Positions 33,786 to 42,204 of a DNA stretch of 64,000 bases are shown here, in pieces. A program made the position numbers and the translations under genes. Numbering within the stretch: position 1 is the first letter of the stretch; each line of letters opens with the position of its first letter. The DNA comes from Sediminicola sp035798135 (lineage in GTDB: Bacteria > Bacteroidota > Bacteroidia > Flavobacteriales > Flavobacteriaceae). The notes beneath the pieces were generated by a model. The model searched no databases. It was given only the letters and a program-made list of their open reading frames with translations, and was not told the origin of the DNA. The stretch spans positions 248,001 to 312,000 of the forward strand of contig JAPFBR010000003.1 of NCBI GenBank assembly GCA_035798135.1. Reading direction: 5' to 3'.

Positions 33786-35477
33786 ATGAGAATTACTTTT
33801 TTAGGTCTGCTTTTATTCTTTACCCTTAGCCTAAGTGCGCAAGACAACTATCCAAAAGATGTTTTTAGGTCTCCTTTGGACATCCCTTTAATATTGGCAG
33901 GTAACTTTGGGGAACTAAGATCCAACCATTTTCATTCTGGCATAGATATTAAAACTCAACAACGCGAAGGGCTGCCCATTTATGCCATTTCGGAAGGCAC
34001 TATTAGCAGGATAAAGGTTTCCCTTTGGGGGTATGGCAAAGTAATCTATTTAGCTCATCCAAATGGATACACCTCTGTCTATGGTCACCTTCAAAAATTT
34101 TCACCCAAAATCGAGGCCTACATCAAAAATATCCAATACGAAAAACGATCATTCGAGGTGGAAGTATTTCCCGATTTTGGAGAACTAACAATATCAAAAG
34201 GAGAACTTATAGCCTATAGCGGTAATACCGGAGGATCTGCAGGACCCCATTTACATTTTGAGATTAGAAATAGCGCATCGGAAATGCCTACGAATCCCCT
34301 GCTCTATGGGTTGGAGGTCAGGGACGCCACCAATCCCTCCCTTCTAGAATTATTTGGCTATCCCTTGTCCGAAGATGCGCAGATCAACCAAAGCAATGAT
34401 TTGGTGCAACTTAATTTTACAAGACAAAGTGACGGTTCATTTTTAGCAGACAAAGTGTATGCAAGCGGAACAATTGGCTTTGGATTTAATGCCTATGACA
34501 GACAAGATATGGCCGCGAATAAAAATGGTGTCTTTTCTGTAGAGCAATTGGTAAACGGACAAGTATACACCCATTTTAATTTTGAAAAATTCTCCTTTTC
34601 GGAAACCCGATATATCAACACCTTAATAGATTATAACTATTTTGGAAAATATAGAAAATGGATCACTAAATGTTTTAAATCCCCCGGCAATAATTTAACG
34701 ATCTATAATACCATTAAAAATGAGGGTAAAATAGTGGTTGATGAAGGAATGAGCTATCAAGTAGAGATACTTTTAAAAGATCTGGGAAACAATAGTACGA
34801 AGGTGGTCATCCCGGTAGAAGGAAAAAAACTGCCGTTAAAAATTCTTAAGGAAATTAATAAAACAGACACTTATATTATAGCGTCGAAACCAAATAATTA
34901 TGACCTTGGGGCCGCCAAAGTTTACTTTCCCTCCAATACTTTTTACGAGGATTTTTATATGGATCTGCAAAAAGGAAATGACACGGTTACCATTCACAAC
35001 GGGCGGGTCCCCGCCCATAGGAATTTCACGATTACTTTTGATGCCTCCAAATATTCAGAAGAAGAGCGGAGCAAAATGTTCATTGCCCGACTAGGCAATC
35101 GTATGCGGCCAAGCTACACCTCCACGTACAGACGGGACAACACCTTTACCACAAGAACCAAAAATCTGGGCACCTACACCTTGGCCAAGGACACCATTGC
35201 ACCCGAAATAAGAAGCAAAAACTTTAAAGACAAGCAATGGTTGACCAATTACAGATATTTGAGTTTAACAATTACTGATGAATTTAGTGGGATTGATACC
35301 TATACTGCTACCCTCAATGGAGAATGGATTTTGATGGAGTACGAAACCAAGAACAATACCCTTACCTATAATTTCGACGATAAAATTTTGGATCAAAAAC
35401 AATGTGATCTAAAAGTAGTGGTTACTGATAATGTTGGAAATACCAGTACCTTTACAAGTACATTTTATAGAAATTAA
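33786..35477 (+). CDS. Secreted M23-family peptidoglycan endopeptidase
   Basis: 563 aa with signal peptide (...TLSLSAQ). LytM/M23 domain (~45-175): FHSGIDIKTQQREGLP (HxxxD), YGKVIYLAHPNGYTSVYGHLQ and GPHLHFEIR (HxH), a complete zinc site, so active cleavage of cross-link peptides is expected. The ~390-residue C-terminal part is beta-rich, ending in an Ig/cadherin-like segment (YLSLTITDEFSGIDTYTATLNG). It lies immediately upstream (5 nt) of the TonB receptor gene, suggesting joint envelope work. Upstream only a weak -7-like sequence (TACATTCG) is seen. Confidence 0.9.
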   Translation: MRITFLGLLLFFTLSLSAQDNYPKDVFRSPLDIPLILAGNFGELRSNHFHSGIDIKTQQREGLPIYAISEGTISRIKVSLWGYGKVIYLAHPNGYTSVYGHLQKFSPKIEAYIKNIQYEKRSFEVEVFPDFGELTISKGELIAYSGNTGGSAGPHLHFEIRNSASEMPTNPLLYGLEVRDATNPSLLELFGYPLSEDAQINQSNDLVQLNFTRQSDGSFLADKVYASGTIGFGFNAYDRQDMAANKNGVFSVEQLVNGQVYTHFNFEKFSFSETRYINTLIDYNYFGKYRKWITKCFKSPGNNLTIYNTIKNEGKIVVDEGMSYQVEILLKDLGNNSTKVVIPVEGKKLPLKILKEINKTDTYIIASKPNNYDLGAAKVYFPSNTFYEDFYMDLQKGNDTVTIHNGRVPAHRNFTITFDASKYSEEERSKMFIARLGNRMRPSYTSTYRRDNTFTTRTKNLGTYTLAKDTIAPEIRSKNFKDKQWLTNYRYLSLTITDEFSGIDTYTATLNGEWILMEYETKNNTLTYNFDDKILDQKQCDLKVVVTDNVGNTSTFTSTFYRN

Positions 35478-35482
35478 ATAAT

Positions 35483-37951
35483 TTGAAGTGTCCTAAAACT
35501 GTACTCCTATTCCTGACGCTTTGCCTTTGGAAGTTTTCCCTTGCGCAGACTGCCACTATCACTGGTGTAGTGTTGGACGAAAACAACATTCCTTTGACAG
35601 ATGTGAACGTCCGTTCGGATTTAAGGGGCACTTATACAGACAAAACTGGTTTTTACACCCTTAGAATAATTTCTGAACAAAAGGTGAACATTACCTTTTC
35701 ACATATCGGCCATGAGAATGTGGTTCTAAAAAATTTGATTCTTTCTTCCAACGAAACTTTTGAGTTCAACCCTGTTCTGAAAGAAGGAATGACCCAAGTT
35801 GATGGGGTCACGGTTACCGCTTCCGGCGAAAAACGTGTAGTAGGCATAACTACTATTTCCCCAGCAGTAATTAGACGCATACCAGGAGCAAATGCAGGTG
35901 TGGAAAATGTGTTAAAATTATTGCCCGGAGTAAATTCCAACAATGAATTGAGCACGCAATATTCAGTAAGAGGCGGCAATTATGATGAAAATTTGGTCTA
36001 TGTGAATGGAATAGAAGTCTACCGACCTTTTCTCATCAGATCCGGGCAGCAGGAGGGATTGAGTTTTATCAACCCTGATATGGTACAAAAAATAGATTTT
36101 TCCCCTGGGGGCTTTCAAGCAGAATACGGGGACAAATTATCATCGGTCCTGGATATTACCTATAAAACGCCTTCAGAATTTTCACTTCAAGCCAATGCCA
36201 GCCTACTCGGTTTGAGTAGCACCCTTGAGACCATCTCCAAAGACAAGGACTTATCAACCATCACTGGTGTCCGATATAGAAATAATAGTTTGTTGGTAAA
36301 CAGTCAACAAACAGAATCCAATTTCAACCCCACTTTTGCAGATATACAGTCCTTCCTTAATTATAGAATTTCGGACAAAATAAAGCTGGGAATTTTGGGG
36401 GCCTTCTCCTTAAACGATTATCAGAATGAACCTTTGACAAGACAGACAAATTTTGGCACCTTGAACGATCCAAAAGCTTTATTGGTCTTTTATCAAGGAA
36501 GGGAAAACAATAGGTTTCAAACCGCCCAAGGGGCTATTATGTCGAGCTATCAGCCTAATGATCAATTAGATATAAGCGTTACGACCTCCTTATACCATAC
36601 CACTGAGGAAGAATACTCCGATGTTTTTGCCAACTATGAGTTGGGCTCGGTAGATACTGACCTAGGTAGTGATAACGCTGGAGGGGCAATTGCGACAAGA
36701 GGTATTGGCTCACAATTCAACAGGGCGAGAAACGATTTGGATGCCTTAATTTTTAATATTGCCCATCGGGGATCATATTCAAAGAATTCAAGTCTTTTGG
36801 AATGGGGAGCGACCTATTCCCATGAAGATATTCGGGATCAATTACGGGAATCGGAATTTCTGGATTCGTTGGGCTTTTCTGTAAGACCTCCTGGGCAGGA
36901 GTTCATAAATAACCAACCCAATAGTTCATTTGATGGCCCTATAGTCCCCTATGAAGGCGTGAGTGCGCAAAATTTTATAAAGACCAATCGTTATTCCGCT
37001 TTTACACAGTTCGGCAGAAAGCTGGAATGGCTTGAACAAAACATTTATTACAACCTGGGCATAAGAGCCCAATACTGGACAGTGAACGGAAAAAATGTTG
37101 AAAGGTCCGCCCATACCATCATTAGTCCTCGTGGGCAATTTTCCATAAAGCCCAATTGGGATTTGGATATGCTGTTCACCCTTTCAGGTGGTCTTTATCA
37201 ACAGCCCCCCATGTATAGAGAATTACGAAATAAAGAAGGTGAGGTCTATACCGATGTAAAGGCACAAAAATCTGTACATACCGTACTTGGAAATGAATAT
37301 AGTTTTATACTTTGGGGCAGACCCTTTACGCTGCAAAGTGAAATCTATTACAAAAAATTGAACAGCGTCAACCCCTACACCCTGGATGATGTCCGCATAC
37401 GATATGCAGCAACAAATAACGCAAAGGCTTATGCTTATGGAGCGGAGATACGGATGAACGGAGCCTTTGTTCCGGGTACGGAATCATGGGTAAGCATAGG
37501 GTATCTTAAAACTGAGGAAAATATTAATGATAGAGGTTTTATCTCTCGGCCCACGGACCAGCGTTTAAAATTTGGGGTTTTATTCCAAGACTACGTACCC
37601 GACATCCCAAATTTAAGGATGTATTTAAATCTTGTGTATAACACTGGAGTGCCCGGTGGATCTCCAAGTTATGCCGATCCCTACAACTTTCAGAATAGAT
37701 TAAGAGATTATAGGAGGGCAGATTTGGGAATTTCCCATATTTTTGTGGACGCCAATACAACGTATCCAAAAAATCATTGGCTGCATGGGTTTAAGGAATT
37801 GAACATTGGGTTTGAAATTTTCAATCTATTCAATAATCAAAATTCCATTACCAATACTTGGGTAAGGGATGTAGATAGTAAACAAGAATTTGCTGTTCCC
37901 AATTTTATGACAACCCGAGTATTGAACCTAAAGATTGGGACTCGTTTTTAG
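35483..37951 (+). CDS. TonB-dependent receptor with carboxypeptidase-regulatory-like domain
   Basis: 822 aa. The start is TTG at 35483, 5 nt after the peptidase stop; no ATG or GTG is available before residue ~105. The TTG yields a signal peptide (...WKFSLAQ). Residues ~22-105 are a CarboxypepD_reg-like domain (ITGVVLDENNIPLTDVNVRS), ~110-225 a plug (GGNYDENLVYVNGIEVYRPF; GFQAEYGDKLSSVLDITY), then a beta barrel ending in Phe (NLKIGTRF). No SusD partner is present, so it is not a polysaccharide-utilisation pair. The substrate is unknown. Coupled with the M23 gene upstream; the next gene follows 10 nt later. Confidence 0.9.
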   Translation: MKCPKTVLLFLTLCLWKFSLAQTATITGVVLDENNIPLTDVNVRSDLRGTYTDKTGFYTLRIISEQKVNITFSHIGHENVVLKNLILSSNETFEFNPVLKEGMTQVDGVTVTASGEKRVVGITTISPAVIRRIPGANAGVENVLKLLPGVNSNNELSTQYSVRGGNYDENLVYVNGIEVYRPFLIRSGQQEGLSFINPDMVQKIDFSPGGFQAEYGDKLSSVLDITYKTPSEFSLQANASLLGLSSTLETISKDKDLSTITGVRYRNNSLLVNSQQTESNFNPTFADIQSFLNYRISDKIKLGILGAFSLNDYQNEPLTRQTNFGTLNDPKALLVFYQGRENNRFQTAQGAIMSSYQPNDQLDISVTTSLYHTTEEEYSDVFANYELGSVDTDLGSDNAGGAIATRGIGSQFNRARNDLDALIFNIAHRGSYSKNSSLLEWGATYSHEDIRDQLRESEFLDSLGFSVRPPGQEFINNQPNSSFDGPIVPYEGVSAQNFIKTNRYSAFTQFGRKLEWLEQNIYYNLGIRAQYWTVNGKNVERSAHTIISPRGQFSIKPNWDLDMLFTLSGGLYQQPPMYRELRNKEGEVYTDVKAQKSVHTVLGNEYSFILWGRPFTLQSEIYYKKLNSVNPYTLDDVRIRYAATNNAKAYAYGAEIRMNGAFVPGTESWVSIGYLKTEENINDRGFISRPTDQRLKFGVLFQDYVPDIPNLRMYLNLVYNTGVPGGSPSYADPYNFQNRLRDYRRADLGISHIFVDANTTYPKNHWLHGFKELNIGFEIFNLFNNQNSITNTWVRDVDSKQEFAVPNFMTTRVLNLKIGTRF

Positions 37952-37961
37952 AATAACAACA

Positions 37962-38615
37962 ATGAAGAAGAACTTAATTTACATATTACTTTTTACTGCT
38001 GTAGCATTGAATGCCCAAAAAAATATTTACGAAAGCGACAAATTTGATGCGCTAAGCCACAAACATGAGGTTTTGGCCATCATACCCTTTTTAACCAATT
38101 TAGAGCTAAAAGACCATATCTCCAAAGTGGAACTAACGGCCCTTGAAAAAAAAGAGGGCTATGCAGTTCAGGATGCATTGGAGATTTATTTTTCACAAAT
38201 AAAAAAGAAAAAGAAATTTTCAGTCGAATTCCAAAATATAAAAAACACCAACGCTATCTTGGCTAAGAATGAAATCGACTATGACAACATTGATGTATTT
38301 ACCATAAAGGAGCTGTGCAAAATCCTAGAAGTGGACGGCATCATCAGTGGCAATCTTGACCTCAACATTTTGTTGTCCAAAGGCATCCCTTCAGATTTTA
38401 GCTTCATTGACTATCTACTGGGCGATTCCAACTACGGCAGGATCGGAATGAAGATCAGTGATGGGGAAAGCGGAAAATTATTATGGAAATACGAAAAGGA
38501 GATCAATAAAAAATCCGGAAAAAACACCAATGACCTGATCGACGGTATGATGAAATCTGCCACCCGAAAATTTCCTTATGAAAGGGAGAGGGCTAAAAAC
38601 AGAAGAAAGGACTAA
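37962..38615 (+). CDS. Secreted protein of unknown function
   Basis: 217 aa from the ATG at 37962, with signal peptide (...FTAVALNAQ). I do not recognise a family with confidence. The pattern (HEVLAIIPFLTNLELKD, then KILEVDGIISGNLDLN, MKISDGESGKLLWKYEKEIN) resembles periplasmic nucleotide-fold-like proteins of the CsgG/TolB-N kind, which combine a conserved early strand and a late 'G.LLW' strand. The C-terminus is strongly basic (KFPYERERAKNRRKD). Third gene of the M23-TonB receptor run, ending just before the convergent desulfurase. Confidence 0.65.
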   Translation: MKKNLIYILLFTAVALNAQKNIYESDKFDALSHKHEVLAIIPFLTNLELKDHISKVELTALEKKEGYAVQDALEIYFSQIKKKKKFSVEFQNIKNTNAILAKNEIDYDNIDVFTIKELCKILEVDGIISGNLDLNILLSKGIPSDFSFIDYLLGDSNYGRIGMKISDGESGKLLWKYEKEINKKSGKNTNDLIDGMMKSATRKFPYERERAKNRRKD

Positions 38616-39760
38616 TTGTCAGCGTAGTCCTTCAACACACTTACAACGTAATCCAACTCTTCCTTTGTATTGTATTTTGAAAAAGAAAAGCGCAATGACG
38701 GTTTCTTCAACTCTTCTTTGGACAATATTTCTGCCAGTACATGGGAACCAAGATCACTCCCAGATTGGCATGCACTCCCTTTAGAACAAGCAATGCCCTT
38801 GAGGTCCAAATGAAAAAGCAACATCATGGTCTTTTCCTCGCTAAAAGGGAGACAAACATTTACCAAGGTATAGGTGCTTTTTTCCAAATCTCCGGAATGC
38901 CCGTTAAATTTGGCTTCGGGAAGTTCTTTTCCCAACTTTTCAAGAAAGTATTTTTTAAGGTCGGTGACATAATTACGTTCCGCATCCAAATTTTCATAGG
39001 CAACAATAAAAGCCTCTTCCAATCCCACTATATTATGGAAAGACTCTGTTCCCGCTCTAAAACCACGTTCTTGTGAACCTCCAAAAATTAACGGCTTAAG
39101 TCCCGTATTTCTTTTTATGTATGCAAACCCGATACCCTTTGGACCATGGAATTTATGAGCTGCAGCAGTCAAAAAATCGATTTGCGTCTTTTTAACATCC
39201 CATTCATAATGCCCCACTGACTGGACGGTATCAGAATGAAAAAGTGCATGGTTATCCGCGCAAAGCTTGCCAATGGCATCTATATCTGTTTTATTGCCAA
39301 TTTCATTATTGACATGCATAAGGCTGACCAATTTCTTGGAATCGTCCTGTTGCAACAAATTGGTTAAGTGGGAAATATCTGGATTTCCAAAGGGATCCAA
39401 ATTTACATAATGAAGTTTTACGCCATATTCCTTGATTAACTCCGCTGCGGTATGCAATACAGCATGATGCTCTATTTTGGAGGTGATCAAGGTCTTCACG
39501 CCTAGATCCCTCACAGCACCCCTTAAAATCATATTATCAGCCTCTGTACCGCCGGAGGTAAAGATGATTTCGGAAGGTTGTGCATTAAGTTCTTTGGCAA
39601 TCGTTTTTCTGGCCTTTTCAATGGCAGTCTTTGCTGAACGTCCAAAACTGTGGGTTGAAGATGGGTTGCCATAAAAATTGGCTAGTGCATCCTGCATTTT
39701 TACAATAACTTCCTCCCTCACCTGCGTGGTCGCAGCACTATCCAGATAAACTCTTTGCAT
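38612..39760 (-). CDS. Cysteine desulfurase (NifS/IscS-like)
   Basis: 382 aa. PLP enzyme converting cysteine to alanine and an enzyme-bound persulfide for Fe-S or thiolation pathways. Seen: YLDSAATTQV, FTSGGTEADNMIL, HHAVLHTA, HVNNEIGN, HSDTVQSVGHYEWD, AAAHKFHGPKGIGF (PLP Lys), RAGTESFHNIVG and GIACSKGSACQSGS with the catalytic Cys loop. No SUF or ISC genes adjoin, so the sulfur acceptor is unclear. Its 3' end overlaps the unknown secreted gene by 4 nt in convergent orientation. Confidence 0.93.
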   Translation of the reverse strand: MQRVYLDSAATTQVREEVIVKMQDALANFYGNPSSTHSFGRSAKTAIEKARKTIAKELNAQPSEIIFTSGGTEADNMILRGAVRDLGVKTLITSKIEHHAVLHTAAELIKEYGVKLHYVNLDPFGNPDISHLTNLLQQDDSKKLVSLMHVNNEIGNKTDIDAIGKLCADNHALFHSDTVQSVGHYEWDVKKTQIDFLTAAAHKFHGPKGIGFAYIKRNTGLKPLIFGGSQERGFRAGTESFHNIVGLEEAFIVAYENLDAERNYVTDLKKYFLEKLGKELPEAKFNGHSGDLEKSTYTLVNVCLPFSEEKTMMLLFHLDLKGIACSKGSACQSGSDLGSHVLAEILSKEELKKPSLRFSFSKYNTKEELDYVVSVLKDYADN

Positions 39761-39788
39761 GAACTAAAATTTCTGATTAAATAAAGTC

Positions 39789-39796
39789 CAAAAATA
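39789..39796 (-). promoter_or_regulatory. -7 box TATTTTTG upstream of cysteine desulfurase
   Basis: Exact TAnnTTTG on the minus strand, 28 nt before the ATG at 39760; no -33 TTG found. Confidence 0.45.
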
Positions 39797-39862
39797 AATT
39801 AAATAAAGTTAATTTCTCCTAAATAGAGGTAAAAGCTATAGGATAATCCCTTTTATTTGAAT

Positions 39863-39870
39863 TAAATTTG
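39863..39870 (+). promoter_or_regulatory. -7 box TAAATTTG, 4 nt before lipoprotein ATG
   Basis: Exact TAnnTTTG followed after ACGC by the ATG at 39875. A leaderless or near-leaderless transcript is implied. Confidence 0.5.
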
Positions 39871-39874
39871 ACGC

Positions 39875-40375
39875 ATGAAACAAGTTATTCTTTTTGCTTT
39901 TTTAGGTTTATTTCTTTCTTGTGATGACGGAAATCTTCAAATAGACACTCTAAATTTTGACGATAGCACCATGGATTTTTGTGGCACTGCCACTACAGGC
40001 AGCAGGGTATTCTTTAAGATCAATGGGGATGAAGCGTTGATATTGACCTTGGAAGCGGGTGTTTTAAAGAACGAAATTTCCGATGGCAATATTGAAAGTG
40101 TCATTCCTGGCACTTCGCAGATCACCTACAGGATTTTTTCCAACAATGTCAGTAAAAGCTATTTTTGTGACGACATACCACCAACAACGCCAACCGTTGT
40201 AGATGAAATTGAAGCTGTAGCTGGGAAGGTCCTAGTAAATACAATTCTCTTGGAAGACGGTGTCACTTACCAGCACACCATTCAATTAAGCGATATTTCC
40301 CTTGTTAATGAGGATGGATCCAGAATTACAGACTTAAGCATCAATGATTTTGGAGTGGTCACCACAACAGAGTAG
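39875..40375 (+). CDS. Hypothetical lipoprotein
   Basis: 166 aa with lipobox FLSC (Cys16). The mature part is acidic and beta-rich, with two Cys (TMDFCGTATTG and KSYFCDDIPP) that could form a disulfide, and no domain I recognise. The pattern (VFFKINGDEALILTLEAG, TYRIFSNNVSKSYFCDDIPPTTP) is common in short flavobacterial lipoproteins of unknown role. It is isolated, convergent with the Smr gene only 3 nt away, with no terminator hairpin seen between them. Confidence 0.72.
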   Translation: MKQVILFAFLGLFLSCDDGNLQIDTLNFDDSTMDFCGTATTGSRVFFKINGDEALILTLEAGVLKNEISDGNIESVIPGTSQITYRIFSNNVSKSYFCDDIPPTTPTVVDEIEAVAGKVLVNTILLEDGVTYQHTIQLSDISLVNEDGSRITDLSINDFGVVTTTE

Positions 40376-40378
40376 GCA

Positions 40379-40927
40379 TTAAACGTTTTGAAAAATGTAT
40401 ACTTCTGTTGCCCCTAGCCCATACTTTTGGTAATCCGCATCGTAATAATTGACATTCTCATATCTTTTAAAGAGATAATACAATTCTTCTTTTAAGATTC
40501 CCTCTCCAACGCCATGTATGAACACCACTTTTTGGATACGTTTACTCATTGCGAATTCCAATTGCCTTTTGGCGGCATCCAATTGGATGTTTAGTATTTC
40601 ATAATTGCTCAACCCCCTGTTGGAAGGCACCAGTTGATGAATGTGTAGGTCTACCTCCATCTTTGGGGCGTTGCGTTCTTTTGGCTTTATTGTTTGTGAA
40701 TTTCTTCTTTTGGGGATTTCCTTTTCCTTTATTATGCGTGCCACCTCAAAATTATTGACCGTGATATCATTGTTATTGCCAACAAGCATTAATTCTTTTG
40801 GGGAGAAACCAAGCACAAATCCCTCATCGGTCTCTATTGAAATTAGATTTTCCCGGATTGCCAGAACTACCCCCACAATGATATCATCAACGGTCTCTAC
40901 CTTGTCCCCTACCTTAAACTTACTCAT
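40379..40927 (-). CDS. Smr-domain protein (MutS2 C-terminal-like)
   Basis: 182 aa. An N-terminal KOW/SH3-like segment (FKVGDKVETVDDIIVGVVLAI) and a C-terminal Smr domain (~90-180) with VDLHIHQLV, QLDAAKRQLEFAM, VFIHGVGEGILKEEL and the closing GLGATEVYIF. Smr domains are endonucleases on DNA or RNA; in stand-alone form some act on mRNA at collided ribosomes. The DLH and HGVG motifs look intact. Its start overlaps the upstream small membrane protein's end by 4 nt (coupled). Confidence 0.87.
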   Translation of the reverse strand: MSKFKVGDKVETVDDIIVGVVLAIRENLISIETDEGFVLGFSPKELMLVGNNNDITVNNFEVARIIKEKEIPKRRNSQTIKPKERNAPKMEVDLHIHQLVPSNRGLSNYEILNIQLDAAKRQLEFAMSKRIQKVVFIHGVGEGILKEELYYLFKRYENVNYYDADYQKYGLGATEVYIFQNV

Positions 40928-41121
40928 GACTGGTCCTTTTCCTCGGTTGTCTTCCCGTCGTTTTGATCACTCCAGATTTGGGTAGATTTATAAATCCCAA
41001 ACATCAACAAAACTATCCCGATGCATAATGCATATTCCTTTTCCATGTAGTTTTCACCAGCACCCATGACAACTGCACCGGTTATAATGAGCAAAAAATA
41101 AATAATTCGTTTTGTTTTCAT
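40924..41121 (-). CDS. Small two-helix membrane protein
   Basis: 65 aa with two hydrophobic segments (IIYFLLIITGAVVMGAG and YALCIGIVLLMFGIYKS) and a polar C-terminal tail. Its stop overlaps the Smr start (ATGA), and a -7 box lies 4 nt before its ATG. Both support a real gene; no function is recognised. Confidence 0.7.
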   Translation of the reverse strand: MKTKRIIYFLLIITGAVVMGAGENYMEKEYALCIGIVLLMFGIYKSTQIWSDQNDGKTTEEKDQS

Positions 41122-41125
41122 TCCC

Positions 41126-41133
41126 CAAAATTA
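41126..41133 (-). promoter_or_regulatory. -7 box TAATTTTG, 4 nt before small membrane gene ATG
   Basis: Exact TAnnTTTG on the minus strand; a possible -33 TTG lies 14 nt further upstream (41150-41148), slightly short. Confidence 0.5.
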
Positions 41134-41164
41134 ATAGTAATTTTCACCAAAAGAATCTATTTTC

Positions 41165-41467
41165 ATGAAAATACTCCCTATTATGTTGTTATTTTCTTTT
41201 GATGATTTTATGCTTCCATGCCTAAACAAAAAGTTCTTAGGTATTGAATGTCCCGGATGTGGCTTACAACGGGCCATATCATTGTTGTTGGAAGGAGAAT
41301 TTAGGGAAGCTTTTTTTATGTACCCGGCCATATATCTTCTTATGCCTCTTCTGGGGTTTTTACTATTCAATAATTTTTATCCAGTAAAGCACGCCAATAA
41401 AATAATTATTACATTGACAGTGTCAATTGTAGTGTTAATAATAACCAACTATATTTTTAAACTTTAA
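41165..41467 (+). CDS. DUF2752 membrane protein
   Basis: 100 aa. The DUF2752 signature GIECPGCGLQRAISLLLEGEF is clear, followed by two membrane helices (FMYPAIYLLMPLLGFLLFN and IIITLTVSIVVLIITNYI). The CPxC-like cysteines may bind metal or be redox active; the function is unknown. It starts 43 nt from the divergent small membrane gene and 16 nt before the CCC-motif gene. Confidence 0.87.
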   Translation: MKILPIMLLFSFDDFMLPCLNKKFLGIECPGCGLQRAISLLLEGEFREAFFMYPAIYLLMPLLGFLLFNNFYPVKHANKIIITLTVSIVVLIITNYIFKL

Positions 41468-41483
41468 AACTAAACCTCTATTT

Positions 41484-41816
41484 ATGGAACAACAAAAATT
41501 ACCGAATGCCACATTGATCATTGTATTGAGTATAGCCTCTATTGTCCTTTGTTGGTGTTATGGAATACTTGGCCTTCTCTTGGCTATAATTGCATTGATT
41601 TTGGCAAGTAAATCCAATAACCTTTATAAGACCAGTCCTGAGTTGTATACAGATTATAGCTCCATTAAAACAGGTAAGATCCTCGCTATTATAGGTTTGG
41701 TATTGAACATTCTTTTTATTCTAATGATAGTTTGGGCGATATCAATGATAGGCTGGGATGCGCTTCAGGATGAGGAATTAATGCGAGAACGCATGGAAGA
41801 TCTTCTTAATCAATAA
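41484..41816 (+). CDS. CCC-motif membrane protein
   Basis: 110 aa with two or three membrane helices. The region LSIASIVLCWCYGILGLLLAIIALILASKSNNLY and a second half TGKILAIIGLVLNILFILM match the flavobacterial 'CCC motif membrane protein' (DUF4190-like) family; the motif here reads CWC. Sits between DUF2752 and a second member of the same type, likely one operon. Role unknown. Confidence 0.82.
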   Translation: MEQQKLPNATLIIVLSIASIVLCWCYGILGLLLAIIALILASKSNNLYKTSPELYTDYSSIKTGKILAIIGLVLNILFILMIVWAISMIGWDALQDEELMRERMEDLLNQ

Positions 41817-41826
41817 ACGCAACTAG

Positions 41827-42135
41827 ATGTATAGAGAACCTTTACCAGGGGCAAGTAATGCCATGGCCATGGGAATTATTTCCATCATAACCCCTTTTGT
41901 TTGTTGTGGCCCTTTTGGCATTATATTCAGCATTATAGGATTAGTAAGTGCCGGTAAGGCTGAAAAATTATATTATGACAATCCAGAATCATATTCTGGG
42001 TTTGAAAATGTAAAAACCGCCAAAATACTTTCCTATATAGGCTTGGGTATATCCCTTGTCTTTGTTTTGGCCGTGATCCTATTTTTTGGAACTATCGTAG
42101 CTTTGGTTACCGCAGGCAGTTTCGAACAGTTTTAA
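41827..42135 (+). CDS. CCC-motif/DUF4190-like membrane protein
   Basis: 102 aa, a paralogue of the preceding gene: SNAMAMGIISIITPFVCCGPFGIIFSIIGLVSAGKAEKLYYDNP, then KTAKILSYIGLGISLVFVLAVILFF. It carries CC within the first helix. It lies 10 nt after the preceding gene and ends at a bidirectional terminator. Confidence 0.82.
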   Translation: MYREPLPGASNAMAMGIISIITPFVCCGPFGIIFSIIGLVSAGKAEKLYYDNPESYSGFENVKTAKILSYIGLGISLVFVLAVILFFGTIVALVTAGSFEQF

Positions 42136-42152
42136 GTGGTAGGGCAGCCATA

Positions 42153-42186
42153 AAAAAATCCCCTTGAACAGTCAAGGGGATTTTTT
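42153..42186. terminator. Bidirectional rho-independent terminator
   Basis: AAAATCCCCTTGA/TCAAGGGGATTTT stem with an ACAG loop and A/T tracts on both sides, between the CCC-motif gene and recQ. Confidence 0.92.
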
Positions 42187-42204
42187 ATTTGTGTTGATGT
42201 GGTC

